Shown here: one piece after another, positions 10,336 to 19,873 of the stretch
Layout of the letters: the number at the start of each line of letters is the position of its first letter
Position numbering within the stretch: position 1 is the stretch's first letter
Source of the DNA: Clostridia bacterium UC5.1-2E3
GTDB lineage: Bacteria; Bacillota; Clostridia; Lachnospirales; Lachnospiraceae
Assembly: GCA_001304875.1 (NCBI GenBank)
Contig: BBZO01000002.1
Location: 124,001 to 188,000, forward strand
Length of the DNA stretch: 64,000 nucleotides
Reading direction: 5' to 3'
The notes under the pieces: generated by a model
Database searches by the model: none
The model's input: the letters and a program-made list of their open reading frames with translations, nothing else
What the model was told of the DNA's origin: nothing
Program-made: the position numbers and the translations under genes

Positions 10336-11393
10336 ATGTCAATCGCAAAGACTTTGTTCGGCCAGACGCCGGACGGGCAACCGATCTATTTGTATACACT
10401 GACCAACAGCCACGGCATTTCCGCCTCCTTCACGGACCTGGGAGGAACCTGGGTGTCCATGATGGTCCCGGACCGGGACGGCAGATGGCTGACGTGGTAC
10501 TGGGCTATGACACGGTGGAGAAATACATGGTGAAGGGCCCCCATTTCGGAGCCATCGTGGGCCGGAATGCCAACCGCATCGCCGGGGGCTGTTTTACGCT
10601 GAACGGGAAGGAGTACCGTCTGGAGCTTAACAACGGCCCCAACAATCTGCACAGCGGCCCGGATTACTATGAGTTCCGCATGTGGGATGCCCAGGTGTCG
10701 GAGGAGGAGCTTAAGATCTCCTTCGCGCTCCAGAGCCCGGACGGCGACCAGGGCTATCCCGGAAACGGCGATATCATCGTCACCTACACGCTGACGGAGG
10801 ACGACGCGGTGGAGATCAACTACCGTATGATCTGCGACGCCGACACCGTGGTGAATTTCACGAACCACAGCTATTTTAACCTGGCGGGACACGACAGCGG
10901 CTATATCGGCGCGCAGAAGGCGTGGATCAACGCCGATTTCTTCACGCCGTCCGACGAGTTTTCCATTCCCACGGGCGAACTGCGCCCGGTGGACGGCACG
11001 CCCATGGATTTCCGCGAGATGAAGGCGCTGGGGGAGGAGATCGACAGCGGGTACGAGCAGCTTGCCATGGCCGGCGGCTACGACCACAACTGGGTGATCA
11101 ACGGCTACGGCACGGGCATCGTGCTGGCAGCGAAGGCCGTCGACGAGGCCAGCGGCCGGACGCTGGAGGTTTACACGGACCTGCCGGGCGTCCAGCTTTA
11201 CACGGCCAACGGTTTAGACGGCGCGGTGTCCGGAAAGGGCGGAGCGAAGTACGGCCCCAGAACCGCCTTCTGCTTCGAGACCCAGTTCTACCCCAACGCA
11301 GTGAATACGCCCTCGTTCCCGTCGCCTGTCCTGAAGGCCGGGGAGGAGTACAATCACACGACCATCTATAAATTCGGAGCCGAAAAGAGATGA
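10336..11393 (+). CDS. galM: Aldose 1-epimerase (galactose mutarotase)
   Basis: Interconverts alpha and beta anomers of aldohexoses such as galactose. Motifs of the beta-sandwich family are visible: NRIAGG with the substrate Arg, the catalytic His in TNHSYFNL, GYDHNWVI, and the catalytic Glu near the end in CFETQFYPNA. A lost A near 10482 breaks the frame; repaired length is 352 aa. ATG at 10336 follows GGAGG. Its stop overlaps the next start (ATGA), so it is translationally coupled to the EamA transporter; no other Leloir gene is present here. Confidence 0.9.
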
Positions 11394-12266
11394 GTCCGAA
11401 TGTGAGCAGGCGCACGAAGCTTTTAGCTGCCGCAGGAATGATCCTCACCACCATCATCTGGGGAAGCGCATTTGTGGTGATGAAAAACAGCGTGGACGTG
11501 ATACCGCCCACCTACCTGCTGGCGCTCCGGTTTACGCTGGCTGCCATCGGCCTGGGGATCCTTTTCTTTCCCCTGGTCCGGCGGACCACCCGCTCGGATT
11601 TTAAGTGCGGCGCGGTTTTGGGCTTCTGGCTGTTTGTCAGTTATTTTTCCAGACCTACGGACTAAAATATACCACAGCCAGCAAAAATGCCTTTATCACC
11701 ACGCTGTACGTCATCCTGGTGCCCTTTATCAACTGGGGCATCAACCGCCTGCGGCCGGGGAAAAACAACCTGTTTGCGGCGGTGGCGGCGGTGATCGGGC
11801 TGGCGCTCATCACGCTGGAGGGTGACCTGGGCGTCAACCGCGGCGACGTGCTGACGCTGATCTGCAGCATTTCCTTTTCCTTACATATGGTTTTTATTGC
11901 CAGATACACGAAGGATCACGATCCCACGCTGATGACCTTCTTCCAGATGGCCGTCAGCGCGGCGCTCTGCTGGCTGGTGGCGCCCGTGCTGGAGGGGGAT
12001 TCTCCTTCTCGGTGCTGGGAGACCCGTCCATCGCCATGGGCATTCTCTATCTGGCCTTCTTCAGTTCCATGCTGGGGTTCCTTCTCCAGACTGTGGGGCA
12101 GAAATACTTAAGCGCAAATACCTCCTCCATCCTGCTCTCCTTTGAGTCGGTGTTCGGGCTGGTGTTTGCGGTCATTTTCCTGGATGACCCGCTGACGGCG
12201 AGACTGCTTTTGGGCTGTGCGCTGATGTTCGGGGCGGTCATCCTGTCGGAGTACAAACATGGCTAA
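11390..12266 (+). CDS. EamA/DMT-family transporter
   Basis: An inner-membrane protein with about ten hydrophobic segments forming two EamA repeats. The first begins at the N-terminus (IIWGSAFVVMKNS is the usual WGS-F signature) and the second follows DVLTLICSISFSLH. These proteins export metabolites, amino acids or nucleobases; the substrate cannot be told. Bases are missing near 11650 and 12000; repaired length is 292 aa, normal for the family. It overlaps galM by 4 bases and topB by 8, so the three are one transcript, but I see no functional link among them. Confidence 0.85.
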
Positions 12267-14349
12267 ATCACTGTTTATCGCGGAGAAACCGAGCGTGGCC
12301 CAGGAGTTTGCAAACGCGCTTAAGCTTCAGGGCCGCCGCGGGGACGGCTACATCGAGTCGGAGCAGGCGGTGGTCACCTGGTGCGTGGGCCATCTGGTGA
12401 CCATGAGCTATCCGGAGGCCTACGATCCTAAGTATAAGCGCTGGAGCCTCTCGACGCTCCCGTTTCTCCCAAAAGAATTTAAATACGAGGTGATCGAGGG
12501 CGTCGCGAAGCAGTTTAAGATTGTAAGCGGCCTCCTAAACCGCGCCGATATCGACACGATCTACGTCTGCACCGACTCCGGGCGGGAGGGAGAGTACATC
12601 TACCGCCTGGTGGAGCAGATGGCCGGCGTCACCGGGAAGAAGAGGCGCCGGGTGTGGATCGATTCCCAGACCGAGGAGGAGATTTTAAGGGGCATCCGCG
12701 AGGCGAAGGATCTGTCGGAGTATGACAACCTGTCCGCCTCCGCCTATCTGCGGGCGAAGGAGGACTACCTCATGGGAATTAATTTCTCGCGCCTTCTGAC
12801 GCTCAAGTACGGGCCGTCCATTTCCGGTTTCCTGCGTGTCAACCGCACCGTCCTCTCCGTGGGCCGTGTGATGACCTGTGTGCTGGGCATGGTGGTGCGC
12901 AGAGAGCGGGAGATCAGAGACTTCGTGAAGACCCCGTTCTACCGCGTTGTCGGCCGCTTCGAGGCCGGCGGCATCCCGCTGGAGGCCGAGTGGAAGGCGG
13001 TGGAGGCTCCCGGTATTTCGGGACGCCGAAGCTCTACAAGGAGAACGGCTTCAAGGCTAGGGAGGACGCGGAGGCGCTTATCGCCGCCTTGAGTGAGCAT
13101 CCCCCGGCGGAGGGCGTTTTAGAGAGTGTGGAGAAAAAGAAGGAGACGAAGAATCCGCCGCTTCTCTACAACCTGGCGGAGCTTCAGAACGACTGCTCCC
13201 GCTTTTTTAAGATCAGCCCCGACGACACCCTGAAGGTGGTGCAGGAGCTCTACGAGAAGAAGATGGTCACCTACCCGAGAACCGACGCCCGCGTGCTCTC
13301 CACGGCGGTGGCCAGGGAGATACACAGAAACATCGGCGGTCTTAAGGGCTTTCCCCCGGCGGCCGGGTTTGCCGCGGAGATCCTGGAAAGAGGCTCTTAT
13401 AAGGGGATTGCAAAGACCCGCTATGTGAACGACAAACAGATCACCGACCATTACGCCATCGTGCCCACCGGGCAGGGGCTGGGGAATCTGGGAAGGCTTT
13501 CCCCTCTCTCCCGGAGCATTTACGAGGTGATTGTCCGGCGGTTTTTAAGCATTTTCTACCCGGCGGCGGTGTACCGGAAATACACGCTGGACATCAGCCG
13601 CGAAGGGGAACATTTCTTTGCCAATTATAAGATCCTGGAGGAACCGGGGTATTTAAAGGTGGCGTATGTGAAGGCGAAGCCGAAGGGCGGCAGCGGCGCG
13701 GAGCAGTCCGGTCCGGCAAATGAGGATGGCGGGGAGGCCGCTGAAGGCGGGGCTTCCGGGGACGGCGCTCCGGGCGGGCGAGGGCCAGGAGATTTCCGTG
13801 GACTCGCCGGAGTTTAAGGCCATGCTTGCGTCCCTCAAAAAGGGAATGATCTTCCCGGTTCTGGAATTTATGGTGAAGGAGGGGGAGACCTCCCCGCCGA
13901 AGCGCTACACCTCCGGTTCCATGATCCTCGCCATGGAGAACGCGGGACAGCTGATCGAGGACGAGGACCTGCGCGCCCAGATTAAGGGAAGCGGCATCGG
14001 CACCAGCGCCACCCGGGCGGAGATTTTAAAAAAGCTGGTGAATATCAAGTATCTGGGGCTCAACAAGAAGACCCAGGTGATCACGCCCACGCTGCTGGGG
14101 GAGATGGTGTTCGACGTGGTGAGCGTCTCCATCAGCCAGCTCTTGAACCCGGAGCTCACGGCCAGCTGGGAGAAGGGGCTCACCTACGTGGCGGAGGGGA
14201 GCATCACCTCTGACGAGTATATGGAAAAACTGGAGCGGTTCGTGGCCGGGCGCACCTACGCGGTGTTAAAGAACAATCACCACGAGAACCTGCGCCAGTA
14301 TTTTGAGCGTGCGGCGCTGAATTATAAAGGAGGAGCAAAATCATCATGA
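12259..14349 (+). CDS. topB: DNA topoisomerase III (type IA)
   Basis: Single-strand passage topoisomerase that decatenates DNA. The TOPRIM start MAKSLFIAEKPSVAQEFA and TDSGREGEYIYR (acidic metal ligands) are visible, as is the catalytic Tyr in VTYPRTDARVLS. The frame is shifted near 13010 (lost G) and again near 13785, where the net change needs one extra or two missing bases. Repaired length is about 697 aa. No C-terminal zinc ribbon is visible. The Gly/Glu-rich segment at 13690-13790 may be a real low-complexity insert. It overlaps the gene before (8 bases) and after (ATGA). Confidence 0.88.
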
Positions 14350-15019
14350 GAAAAGAAAATTTGAAAATTTCTGAATTGTATGACCTGTCCCACAGCATGG
14401 CGGGCCAGTGGCTCTCGCAGTTTACCTACCCGTGGGAGGCGCTCTCCGGCATCAGCGCCATGATACGGGAGCTGGGAGAAAAGCTCCCGGCCGACGAGTT
14501 CGACCGTGTGGCCGACGACGTGTGGGTGCATAAAACCGCAAAGGTGGCCCCCACCGCTCATCTGGGCGGCCCGCTGATCGTGTGCGCGGAGGCTGAGATC
14601 CGCCACTGTGCCTTCATCCGCGGCAGCGCGCTGGTGGGCGAGGGCGCGTGGTGGGAAATTCCACGGAGCTTAAAAACGTGATCCTGTTCGACAAGGTGCA
14701 GGTGCCCCACTACAATTATGTGGGCGATTCCATTCTGGGCTTCAAGGCTCACATGGGGGCGGGTTCTATCACCTCCAACGTGAAGTCGGATAAGCTTCTG
14801 GTGAAGGTCCATGCCCAGGATGGGGACATTGAGACGGGAATCAAGAAGTTCGGCGCCATGATCGGAGATATGGTGGAGATCGGCTGCGGCTCTGTGCTGA
14901 ATCCGGGAACGGTGATCGGACGGGAGAGCAATGTGTATCCGCTTTCCAGCGTGCGCGGGTGCGTGGATGGGAAGTCCATCTACAAACGGCAGGGGGAGAT
15001 TGCGCAGAAGCATGAATAA
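14346..15019 (+). CDS. Left-handed beta-helix (hexapeptide repeat) protein, GlmU-C-like
   Basis: About 224 aa after repair of one lost G near 14652. The hexapeptide-repeat region begins around VHKTAKVAPTAHLGGPLIV and runs through SALVGEG, GAGSITSN, EIGCGSVLNPGTVIGRES and YPLSSVRG, with [LIV]-G-x4 periodicity. Such proteins are often annotated UDP-N-acetylglucosamine pyrophosphorylase in Lachnospiraceae, but the nucleotidyltransferase domain of GlmU is absent, so an acyltransferase or related role is more likely. The substrate is unknown. ATGA overlap with topB. Confidence 0.75.
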
Positions 15020-15051
15020 ATAATAAATGGGGGATTCGCGGGAGGCGGGTC

Positions 15052-15123
15052 GGGGCGCAGGCGTGTAAATAAAACGCGGGCTCCTGACACGTCGCCCGCA
15101 TTTTATTTGCACGCCTGCGCCCC
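15052..15123. terminator. Long bidirectional terminator
   Basis: Two 30-base arms (15052-15081 and 15094-15123) pair at 28 Watson-Crick positions plus one G-U, with a 12-base loop. It includes AAAATAAA/TTTTATTT tracts, so either strand gives a GC stem near U residues. It lies between the convergent hexapeptide gene and upp. Confidence 0.85.
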
Positions 15124-15141
15124 TGATTGGCTGGCTGCGAT

Positions 15142-15771
15142 TTATTTTGTTCCGAAAATCCGGTCGCCGGCGTCGCCGAGGCCGGGGCAGATGTAGGCGT
15201 CGGCGTTGAGCTCGCGATCCAGGTGGCCGACGTAGATCTGCACGTCCGGGTGTGCCGCATGGAAGCGCTCAAGGCCTTCCGGGGCGGCGATGATGGACAT
15301 GAATTTGATGGTCTTCCCGCCGTGCTGCTTGATGAAATCCACAGCGGAGATGGCGGAGCCGCCGGTGGCCAGCATGGGGTCGGTGACCACGATGACGCGC
15401 TGGTCGATGGGGCGGGGCAGTTTGCAGAAATACTCGTGGGGCTCGTGGGTGGTCTCGTCGCGGTAGAGGCCGATGTGGCCCACCTTCGCGGAGGGGACAA
15501 GGGCCAGGATGCCGTTCACCATGCCGAGGCCGGCCCGCAGGATGGGCACCACGGCCAGCTTTTTGCCGGCCAGCATGGGAGTCATGCAGGTCTCGATGGG
15601 AGTCTCCACCTCCACGTCCTCCAGCGGAAGGTCGCGGAGCGCCTCGTAGCCCATGAGCATGGCGATCTCCTCGGTGAGCGCGCGAAATTCATTGGTTCCG
15701 GTGCGTTTGTCCCTCAGCATGGAGATCTTGTGCTGAATCAGGGGATGGTCAAATATCGTTACGTTTTCCAT
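15142..15771 (-). CDS. upp: Uracil phosphoribosyltransferase
   Basis: Makes UMP from uracil and PRPP in pyrimidine salvage. The 209-aa frame is intact and full length. The PRPP loop [15 protein letters not shown] and the uracil-binding end ([17 protein letters not shown]) are both visible, with the N-terminal [17 protein letters not shown] typical of Upp. ATG at 15771 follows AAAGGTGG. It lies 18 bases after the lipoprotein gene and is probably co-transcribed with it. Confidence 0.96.
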   Translation of the reverse strand: MENVTIFDHPLIQHKISMLRDKRTGTNEFRALTEEIAMLMGYEALRDLPLEDVEVETPIETCMTPMLAGKKLAVVPILRAGLGMVNGILALVPSAKVGHIGLYRDETTHEPHEYFCKLPRPIDQRVIVVTDPMLATGGSAISAVDFIKQHGGKTIKFMSIIAAPEGLERFHAAHPDVQIYVGHLDRELNADAYICPGLGDAGDRIFGTK

Positions 15772-15789
15772 GGTTAGAAACCACCTTTC

Positions 15790-16590
15790 TTATTTATTAT
15801 CAGGAGAATAGACGATGAGCGCGTAGTCGCCCAGGGCGTGGACCACGGGAAGGCTTATGTAGATGGTTCCCTGCTTCTCATAGCTGAATACCTCCGGGAA
15901 ACCTTCCGTTGTGCCGGTGAAATCCGCCTTTTTTAACATTTCATAGTAGGATTCCACGGTGCCCTTTAAGCCGGCCCGCAGATCGCTCTCGGAGACCTTC
16001 GTGCCCTCGGCAAACTTATAATCGCCGGATGCGATGTAGCCTGCCACAGTGTAAGGGTCCGCGTAGTCCGAAAGCCCTAAGTTGCCCGCCGACTCCATGT
16101 CCACGGTGTTGGAGTAGAAGAGATTCACCGGGTGGGCGGCGCCGTCTGCGTTAAACGTGCCCTCGTAGGTCACGGTGATGCGGCGGCGGTTGATGGAGAC
16201 GACCTGCGCCTTCACAGAAATTGTGTCCTTGGACTCGTCCGCGCCGAGGCCCTCAATCGCCCGCAGCGCGTTGGCCTTTAAGAGCGCATTGACTTCCTCC
16301 TGGATCGCGGAGTCGCTTAAATTGGACACGACGGGGTACTGGATGCTCACTTTATTGTTCGTGTAGGTCTCCATGTTGGCGGCCACGCTGGGGGCCGTGT
16401 TCTTGTCTGCCTCCATGGAAATGTCCGGCGCTTTGGTGGATTCAGCTGACGGATCGGCTAGACTTTCCCGCTCTACGGTCTGCGCTTCCGTGGTGTGGAT
16501 ACCGGACAGATCGATTTTCTCCTTCGACTTACATCCCGTCATCAGCAAAATGCAGACGAGGGGAAGAAGCAGCTTCATGTGCTTTCTCAT
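15790..16590 (-). CDS. Lipoprotein with DUF3298/DUF4163-like domain
   Basis: 266 aa. A lipoprotein signal peptide with the lipobox LLMTGC puts the mature N-terminal Cys near residue 20. A ~60-residue Ser/Thr/Glu-rich linker follows, then a globular domain starting at NKVSIQYPVVSNLSDSAIQ and ending ISLPVVHALGDYALIVYS. The layout resembles the extracellular DUF4163-DUF3298 domains of RsiV-like proteins, but no anti-sigma domain is present. Function unknown; it would be anchored outside the membrane. It is the first gene of a two-gene unit with upp. Confidence 0.7.
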   Translation of the reverse strand: MRKHMKLLLPLVCILLMTGCKSKEKIDLSGIHTTEAQTVERESLADPSAESTKAPDISMEADKNTAPSVAANMETYTNNKVSIQYPVVSNLSDSAIQEEVNALLKANALRAIEGLGADESKDTISVKAQVVSINRRRITVTYEGTFNADGAAHPVNLFYSNTVDMESAGNLGLSDYADPYTVAGYIASGDYKFAEGTKVSESDLRAGLKGTVESYYEMLKKADFTGTTEGFPEVFSYEKQGTIYISLPVVHALGDYALIVYSPDNK

Positions 16591-16637
16591 AATTGGGTCC
16601 TCCTGGAAAATGACAAAATTTTCTATCGTTCAAAAAC

Positions 16638-16666
16638 ATTATACACGATTCGACAACAAATGTGGA
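16638..16666 (-). promoter_or_regulatory. Promoter for lipoprotein-upp
   Basis: Minus strand TCCACA (16666-16661), 17-base spacer, TATAAT (16643-16638). Confidence 0.5.
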
Positions 16667-16777
16667 CTACATATTTATATATTTTTCATTAAGAAAAACG
16701 AAATAAAGAGGGAAACATTTATTAACAGAGCTACTTAATAAAAATCAATAAATCTAACTGGAAATGAGGTGCGGGTA

Positions 16778-16786
16778 TGTTATAAT
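16778..16786 (+). promoter_or_regulatory. Extended -10 promoter for purO-purH
   Basis: TG-N-TATAAT (16778-16786) with no good -35 at 17 bases, the pattern of an extended -10 promoter. It is 42 bases before purO. I found no purine-riboswitch-like structure in the leader. Confidence 0.5.
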
Positions 16787-16828
16787 GAAAAGTAACAACG
16801 AATATCCAGGAAGGAGGAAAATCATTCC

Positions 16829-17542
16829 ATGAAAATGATTTCGATTGAAGACGAGCTTAAAAATAATTCCTACCCCGGCAGAGGCATCATCATCGGCAGG
16901 TCCGCGGACGGGACAAAGGCGGTGACGGCCTATTTTATCATGGGACGGAGCGAGAACAGCAGAAACCGCATTTTTGTGGAGGAGGGAAAGGGAATCCGCA
17001 CCCAGGCCTTCGATCCTTCCAAACTGGTGGATCCCAGCCTTATCATCTACGCCCCGGTGCGCGTGCTGGGAAATAAGACCATTGTGACCAACGGCGACCA
17101 GACCGACACCATTTACGAGGGCATGGACCGTCAGATGACCTTCGAGCAGTCCTTGAGAAGCCGCGAGTTTGAGCCGGATGCTCCCAACTATACGCCCCGG
17201 ATCTCCGGCATCATGCACATTGAAAATGGCGGCTACAATTATGCCATGTCTATCTTAAAGAGCAGCAACGGAAATCCGGATTCCTGCCACAGATATACCT
17301 TCGCCTACGAGAATCCGGCGGCGGGAGAGGGACATTTCATCCACACCTACATGCACGACGGGGATCCGCTGCCCAGCTTCGAGGGCGAGCCCAAGCTCAT
17401 CTCCATCCCCGACGACATGGACGCGTTCACAGAGCTTCTCTGGAACAGCTTAAACAGCGAGAACAAGGTGTCCTTGTTTGTGCGTTACATCGATATCGCC
17501 ACGGGAGCCTATGAGACAAAGATCGTCAACAAAAATCAGTAA
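16829..17542 (+). CDS. purO: IMP cyclohydrolase, PurO type
   Basis: Closes FAICAR to IMP, the last step of purine synthesis. The 237-aa frame opens SIEDELKNNSYPGRGIIIGR and contains GRSENSRNRIF, both characteristic of the PF07826 PurO-like family first described in archaea, and unrelated to the N-terminal half of PurH. ATG at 16829 follows GGAAGGAGG. It is 12 bases ahead of a gene for the AICAR formyltransferase, so the two together replace bifunctional PurH. Confidence 0.85.
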   Translation: MKMISIEDELKNNSYPGRGIIIGRSADGTKAVTAYFIMGRSENSRNRIFVEEGKGIRTQAFDPSKLVDPSLIIYAPVRVLGNKTIVTNGDQTDTIYEGMDRQMTFEQSLRSREFEPDAPNYTPRISGIMHIENGGYNYAMSILKSSNGNPDSCHRYTFAYENPAAGEGHFIHTYMHDGDPLPSFEGEPKLISIPDDMDAFTELLWNSLNSENKVSLFVRYIDIATGAYETKIVNKNQ

Positions 17543-17554
17543 AGGAGACAAACG

Positions 17555-18733
17555 ATGAACGAACTGGAATTAAAGTACGGCTGCAACCCCAATCAGAAAC
17601 CGTCCAGAATCTACATGGAGGACGGAAGCGAGCTTCCCATCACCGTGCTCTGCGGCAAGCCCGGCTACATCAATTTCCTCGACGCCTTCAACGGCTGGCA
17701 GCTGGTGAGCGAGCTTAAGAAAGCCACGGGGCTGCCCGCGGCCACCTCCTTCAAGCATGTGTCCCCGGCCGGAGCGGCGGTGGGACTTCCTCTTGATGAG
17801 ACCCTGGCGAAAATCTACTGGGTGGACGACATGGGAGAGCTCTCCCCGTTAGCCTGTGCCTACGCCAGAGCCAGAGGCGCCGACCGCATGTCCTCCTTCG
17901 GCGATTTCATCGCCCTGTCCGATGTCTGTGACGTAGATACGGCCCGCATCATCAAGCGGGAGGTTTCTGACGGCGTCATCGCGCCCGGATACGAGCCGGA
18001 GGCGCTGGAGATCTTAAAGGCGAAAAAGAACGGAAATTACAATGTGATCCAGATCGATCCGGCCTACCGCCCGGCAGCCATCGAGAAGAAGCAGGTGTAC
18101 GGCATCACCTTCGAGCAGGGAAGAAATGAGCTGTCCATCGACAACGACCTCTTATCCAATATCGTGACCGAGAACAAGGAGCTTCCCGACGCGGCGAAGA
18201 TCGACATGATCGTCTCCCTCATCGTGCTTAAATACACCCAGTCCAACTCTGTCTGCTACGTGAAGGACGGGCAGGCCATCGGCATCGGCGCAGGACAGCA
18301 GTCCCGCGTGCACTGCACCCGCCTGGCGGGCAACAAGGCGGACAACTGGTTCCTCCGCCAGTCCCCGCAGGTTCTGGGTCTCCAGTTTGTGGACGGCATC
18401 CGCAGGGCGGACCGCGACAATGCCATCGACGTCTACATCGGCGACGAGTACATGGACGTGCTGGCCGACGGCGCGTGGGAGAAGATTTTCAAGGTGAAGC
18501 CGCCCGTGTTCACCCGCGAGGAGAAGCGCGCATGGCTGGACCAGATGGAGAATGTGACCCTCGGCTCCGACGCGTTCTTCCCCTTCGGCGACAACGTGGA
18601 GCGCGCAAAGAAGAGCGGCGTGAAATACATCGCCCAGCCCGGCGGTTCTGTGAGAGACGACAATGTGATCGAGGTGTGCAATAAGTACGGCATCGTCATG
18701 GCCTTCACCGGCATCCGCCTGTTCCATCACTAG
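17555..18733 (+). CDS. purH: AICAR formyltransferase, stand-alone
   Basis: Transfers the formyl group of 10-formyl-THF to AICAR. The 392-aa protein corresponds to the C-terminal (AICARFT) part of bifunctional PurH, without the MGS-like cyclohydrolase domain. The catalytic Lys-His pair is in SFKHVSPAGAA near residue 68; NSVCYVKDGQAIGIGAGQQS and AQPGGSVRDDNVI are further landmarks. ATG at 17555 follows AAAGGAG. Its formyl donor is made through Fhs, encoded later in the window. Confidence 0.9.
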   Translation: MNELELKYGCNPNQKPSRIYMEDGSELPITVLCGKPGYINFLDAFNGWQLVSELKKATGLPAATSFKHVSPAGAAVGLPLDETLAKIYWVDDMGELSPLACAYARARGADRMSSFGDFIALSDVCDVDTARIIKREVSDGVIAPGYEPEALEILKAKKNGNYNVIQIDPAYRPAAIEKKQVYGITFEQGRNELSIDNDLLSNIVTENKELPDAAKIDMIVSLIVLKYTQSNSVCYVKDGQAIGIGAGQQSRVHCTRLAGNKADNWFLRQSPQVLGLQFVDGIRRADRDNAIDVYIGDEYMDVLADGAWEKIFKVKPPVFTREEKRAWLDQMENVTLGSDAFFPFGDNVERAKKSGVKYIAQPGGSVRDDNVIEVCNKYGIVMAFTGIRLFHH

Positions 18734-18800
18734 GCGTTTTTGAAAAGCGGGGCTTTCGATCGAGAAGGTTCCTGCAAAGAAGTGCGAAGAAGTCAGTGTT

Positions 18801-18840
18801 TTATCAAAAAGTGGTTGCAAATCCAACCACTTTTTGATAA
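18801..18840 (+). terminator. Perfect palindrome after purH
   Basis: Exact 17-bp arms (18801-18817 and 18824-18840) with a 6-base loop. The stem carries AAAAA/TTTTT, so the transcript ends in a U-tract on either strand. It lies 24 bases upstream of tRNA-Leu and probably ends purO-purH transcription. Confidence 0.75.
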
Positions 18841-18863
18841 AATAAATCCTGCTGACAGCAAGC

Positions 18864-18946
18864 GCCGGCTTGTCGGAATGGCAGACGAGGTGGACTCAAA
18901 ATCCATTGGTGGCGACACCGTGCGGGTTCAAGTCCCGCAGCCGGCA
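18864..18946 (+). tRNA. tRNA-Leu (anticodon CAA)
   Basis: 83 bases. Acceptor stem GCCGGCT (18864-18870) pairs with AGCCGGC (18939-18945); discriminator A at 18946. The anticodon stem-loop is TGGA-CTCAAAA-TCCA, so the anticodon is CAA, reading UUG. A long class II variable arm (GGTGGCGACACC) and T arm GCGGG-TTCAAGT-CCCGC follow. CCA is not encoded (TACC follows). Confidence 0.95.
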
Positions 18947-18953
18947 TACCTTA

Positions 18954-19006
18954 AAAAGCTCTTGGAACCCCTATTTTATGCAGGTTTCAAGGGCTTTTCT
19001 GTTTTT
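18954..19006 (+). terminator. Terminator after tRNA-Leu
   Basis: 16-base arms (18954-18969 and 18983-18998) pair at 14 Watson-Crick and 2 G-U positions, then CTGTTTTT. No other gene is visible between purH and mutM. Confidence 0.75.
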
Positions 19007-19039
19007 GATATTTTGATACCCCATGATACCCGGTATTCC

Positions 19040-19873
19040 TCACGGCGCTTCCCTCTGGCAGACCGGGCAGAAGGTGCTGCTCCGGCCGCCGATCACCAGC
19101 CGGGAGAGCGGCGCTGCGCAGACCGGACAGGGATCCCCCTCGTGTCCGTAGGCCTGCAGAAACGGGGCGTTGCGGTAATCCTGTCCCCTGGTTTCGAGAT
19201 ATTCCTCCGGCGTCATCTGATCCTTCTCTATGAAATAGGAAAGCCGCTCGGGGATCACCGCGGCGAGGCGTTCCCACTCCGGATCGGTCAGGCTGCCCGC
19301 CGGGCGCGCCGGGTGAATCCGTGCGGTGAACAGGATCTCATCGGAGTAGATGTTGCCGATTCCTGCGATGACACTCTGGTCCATCAGACATTCCTTGATG
19401 GCCTTTTTTCGTTTTTCGAGACGGATCCTCAGATAGGAGGCGGAAAATGCCGGGTCGAAGGGCTCCTTTCCCAGCTTCTCAGCCCCGCTTAAGGAATCGG
19501 GTTCCCCGGTCGAAAACAGCCAGAGCCGCCCGAACCGGCGGGTGTCGGAGAAACGCAGCTCTCTGCCGTCATTCAGACGGAAAATCAGATGGGTGTGCTT
19601 TTCTTCGGGAACGGATGCAGATGTCAGCAGGAGACAGCCGGTCATCCGCAGATGAACAAGGATCCGGCTGCTGTTTTCCAGAAGAATGCTTAAGTATTTT
19701 CCCCGGCGTCCCATGCCGGAGATGGTCTGCCCCGCAAGCCGTGTGCAGAAATCGGACGGGGACGGATGGGCGATGACCTCGGGGCGTTTTACGGTGACTG
19801 CTTCGATGGATGCCTGCAGAAGCTGCGGCTCCAGCACCCGGCGGATGGTCTCAACCTCGGGAAGTTCCGGCAT
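19040..19873 (-). CDS. mutM: Formamidopyrimidine-DNA glycosylase (Fpg/MutM)
   Basis: Excises 8-oxoguanine and other oxidised purines and nicks the abasic site. 277 aa, intact. The N-terminal MPELPEVETIRR carries the catalytic Pro2 and Glu3; the H2TH region has AGIGNIYSDEILF; the C-terminal zinc finger has CPVC...CPVC with the conserved RSSTFCPVCQ. The start overlaps the end of the SPL gene by 23 bases, so the two are translationally coupled in a marR-SPL-mutM operon. Confidence 0.96.
   Translation of the reverse strand: MPELPEVETIRRVLEPQLLQASIEAVTVKRPEVIAHPSPSDFCTRLAGQTISGMGRRGKYLSILLENSSRILVHLRMTGCLLLTSASVPEEKHTHLIFRLNDGRELRFSDTRRFGRLWLFSTGEPDSLSGAEKLGKEPFDPAFSASYLRIRLEKRKKAIKECLMDQSVIAGIGNIYSDEILFTARIHPARPAGSLTDPEWERLAAVIPERLSYFIEKDQMTPEEYLETRGQDYRNAPFLQAYGHEGDPCPVCAAPLSRLVIGGRSSTFCPVCQREAP

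Noticed and set aside
12259-14349. topB as a pseudogene
   Set aside because: Both breaks are of the same small-indel type seen everywhere here, and catalytic motifs are intact on either side.
18801-18946. tRNA-Leu as a mobile-element attachment site
   Set aside because: No integrase, no repeated tRNA 3' end and no cargo genes are near; the palindrome before it behaves as a purH terminator.
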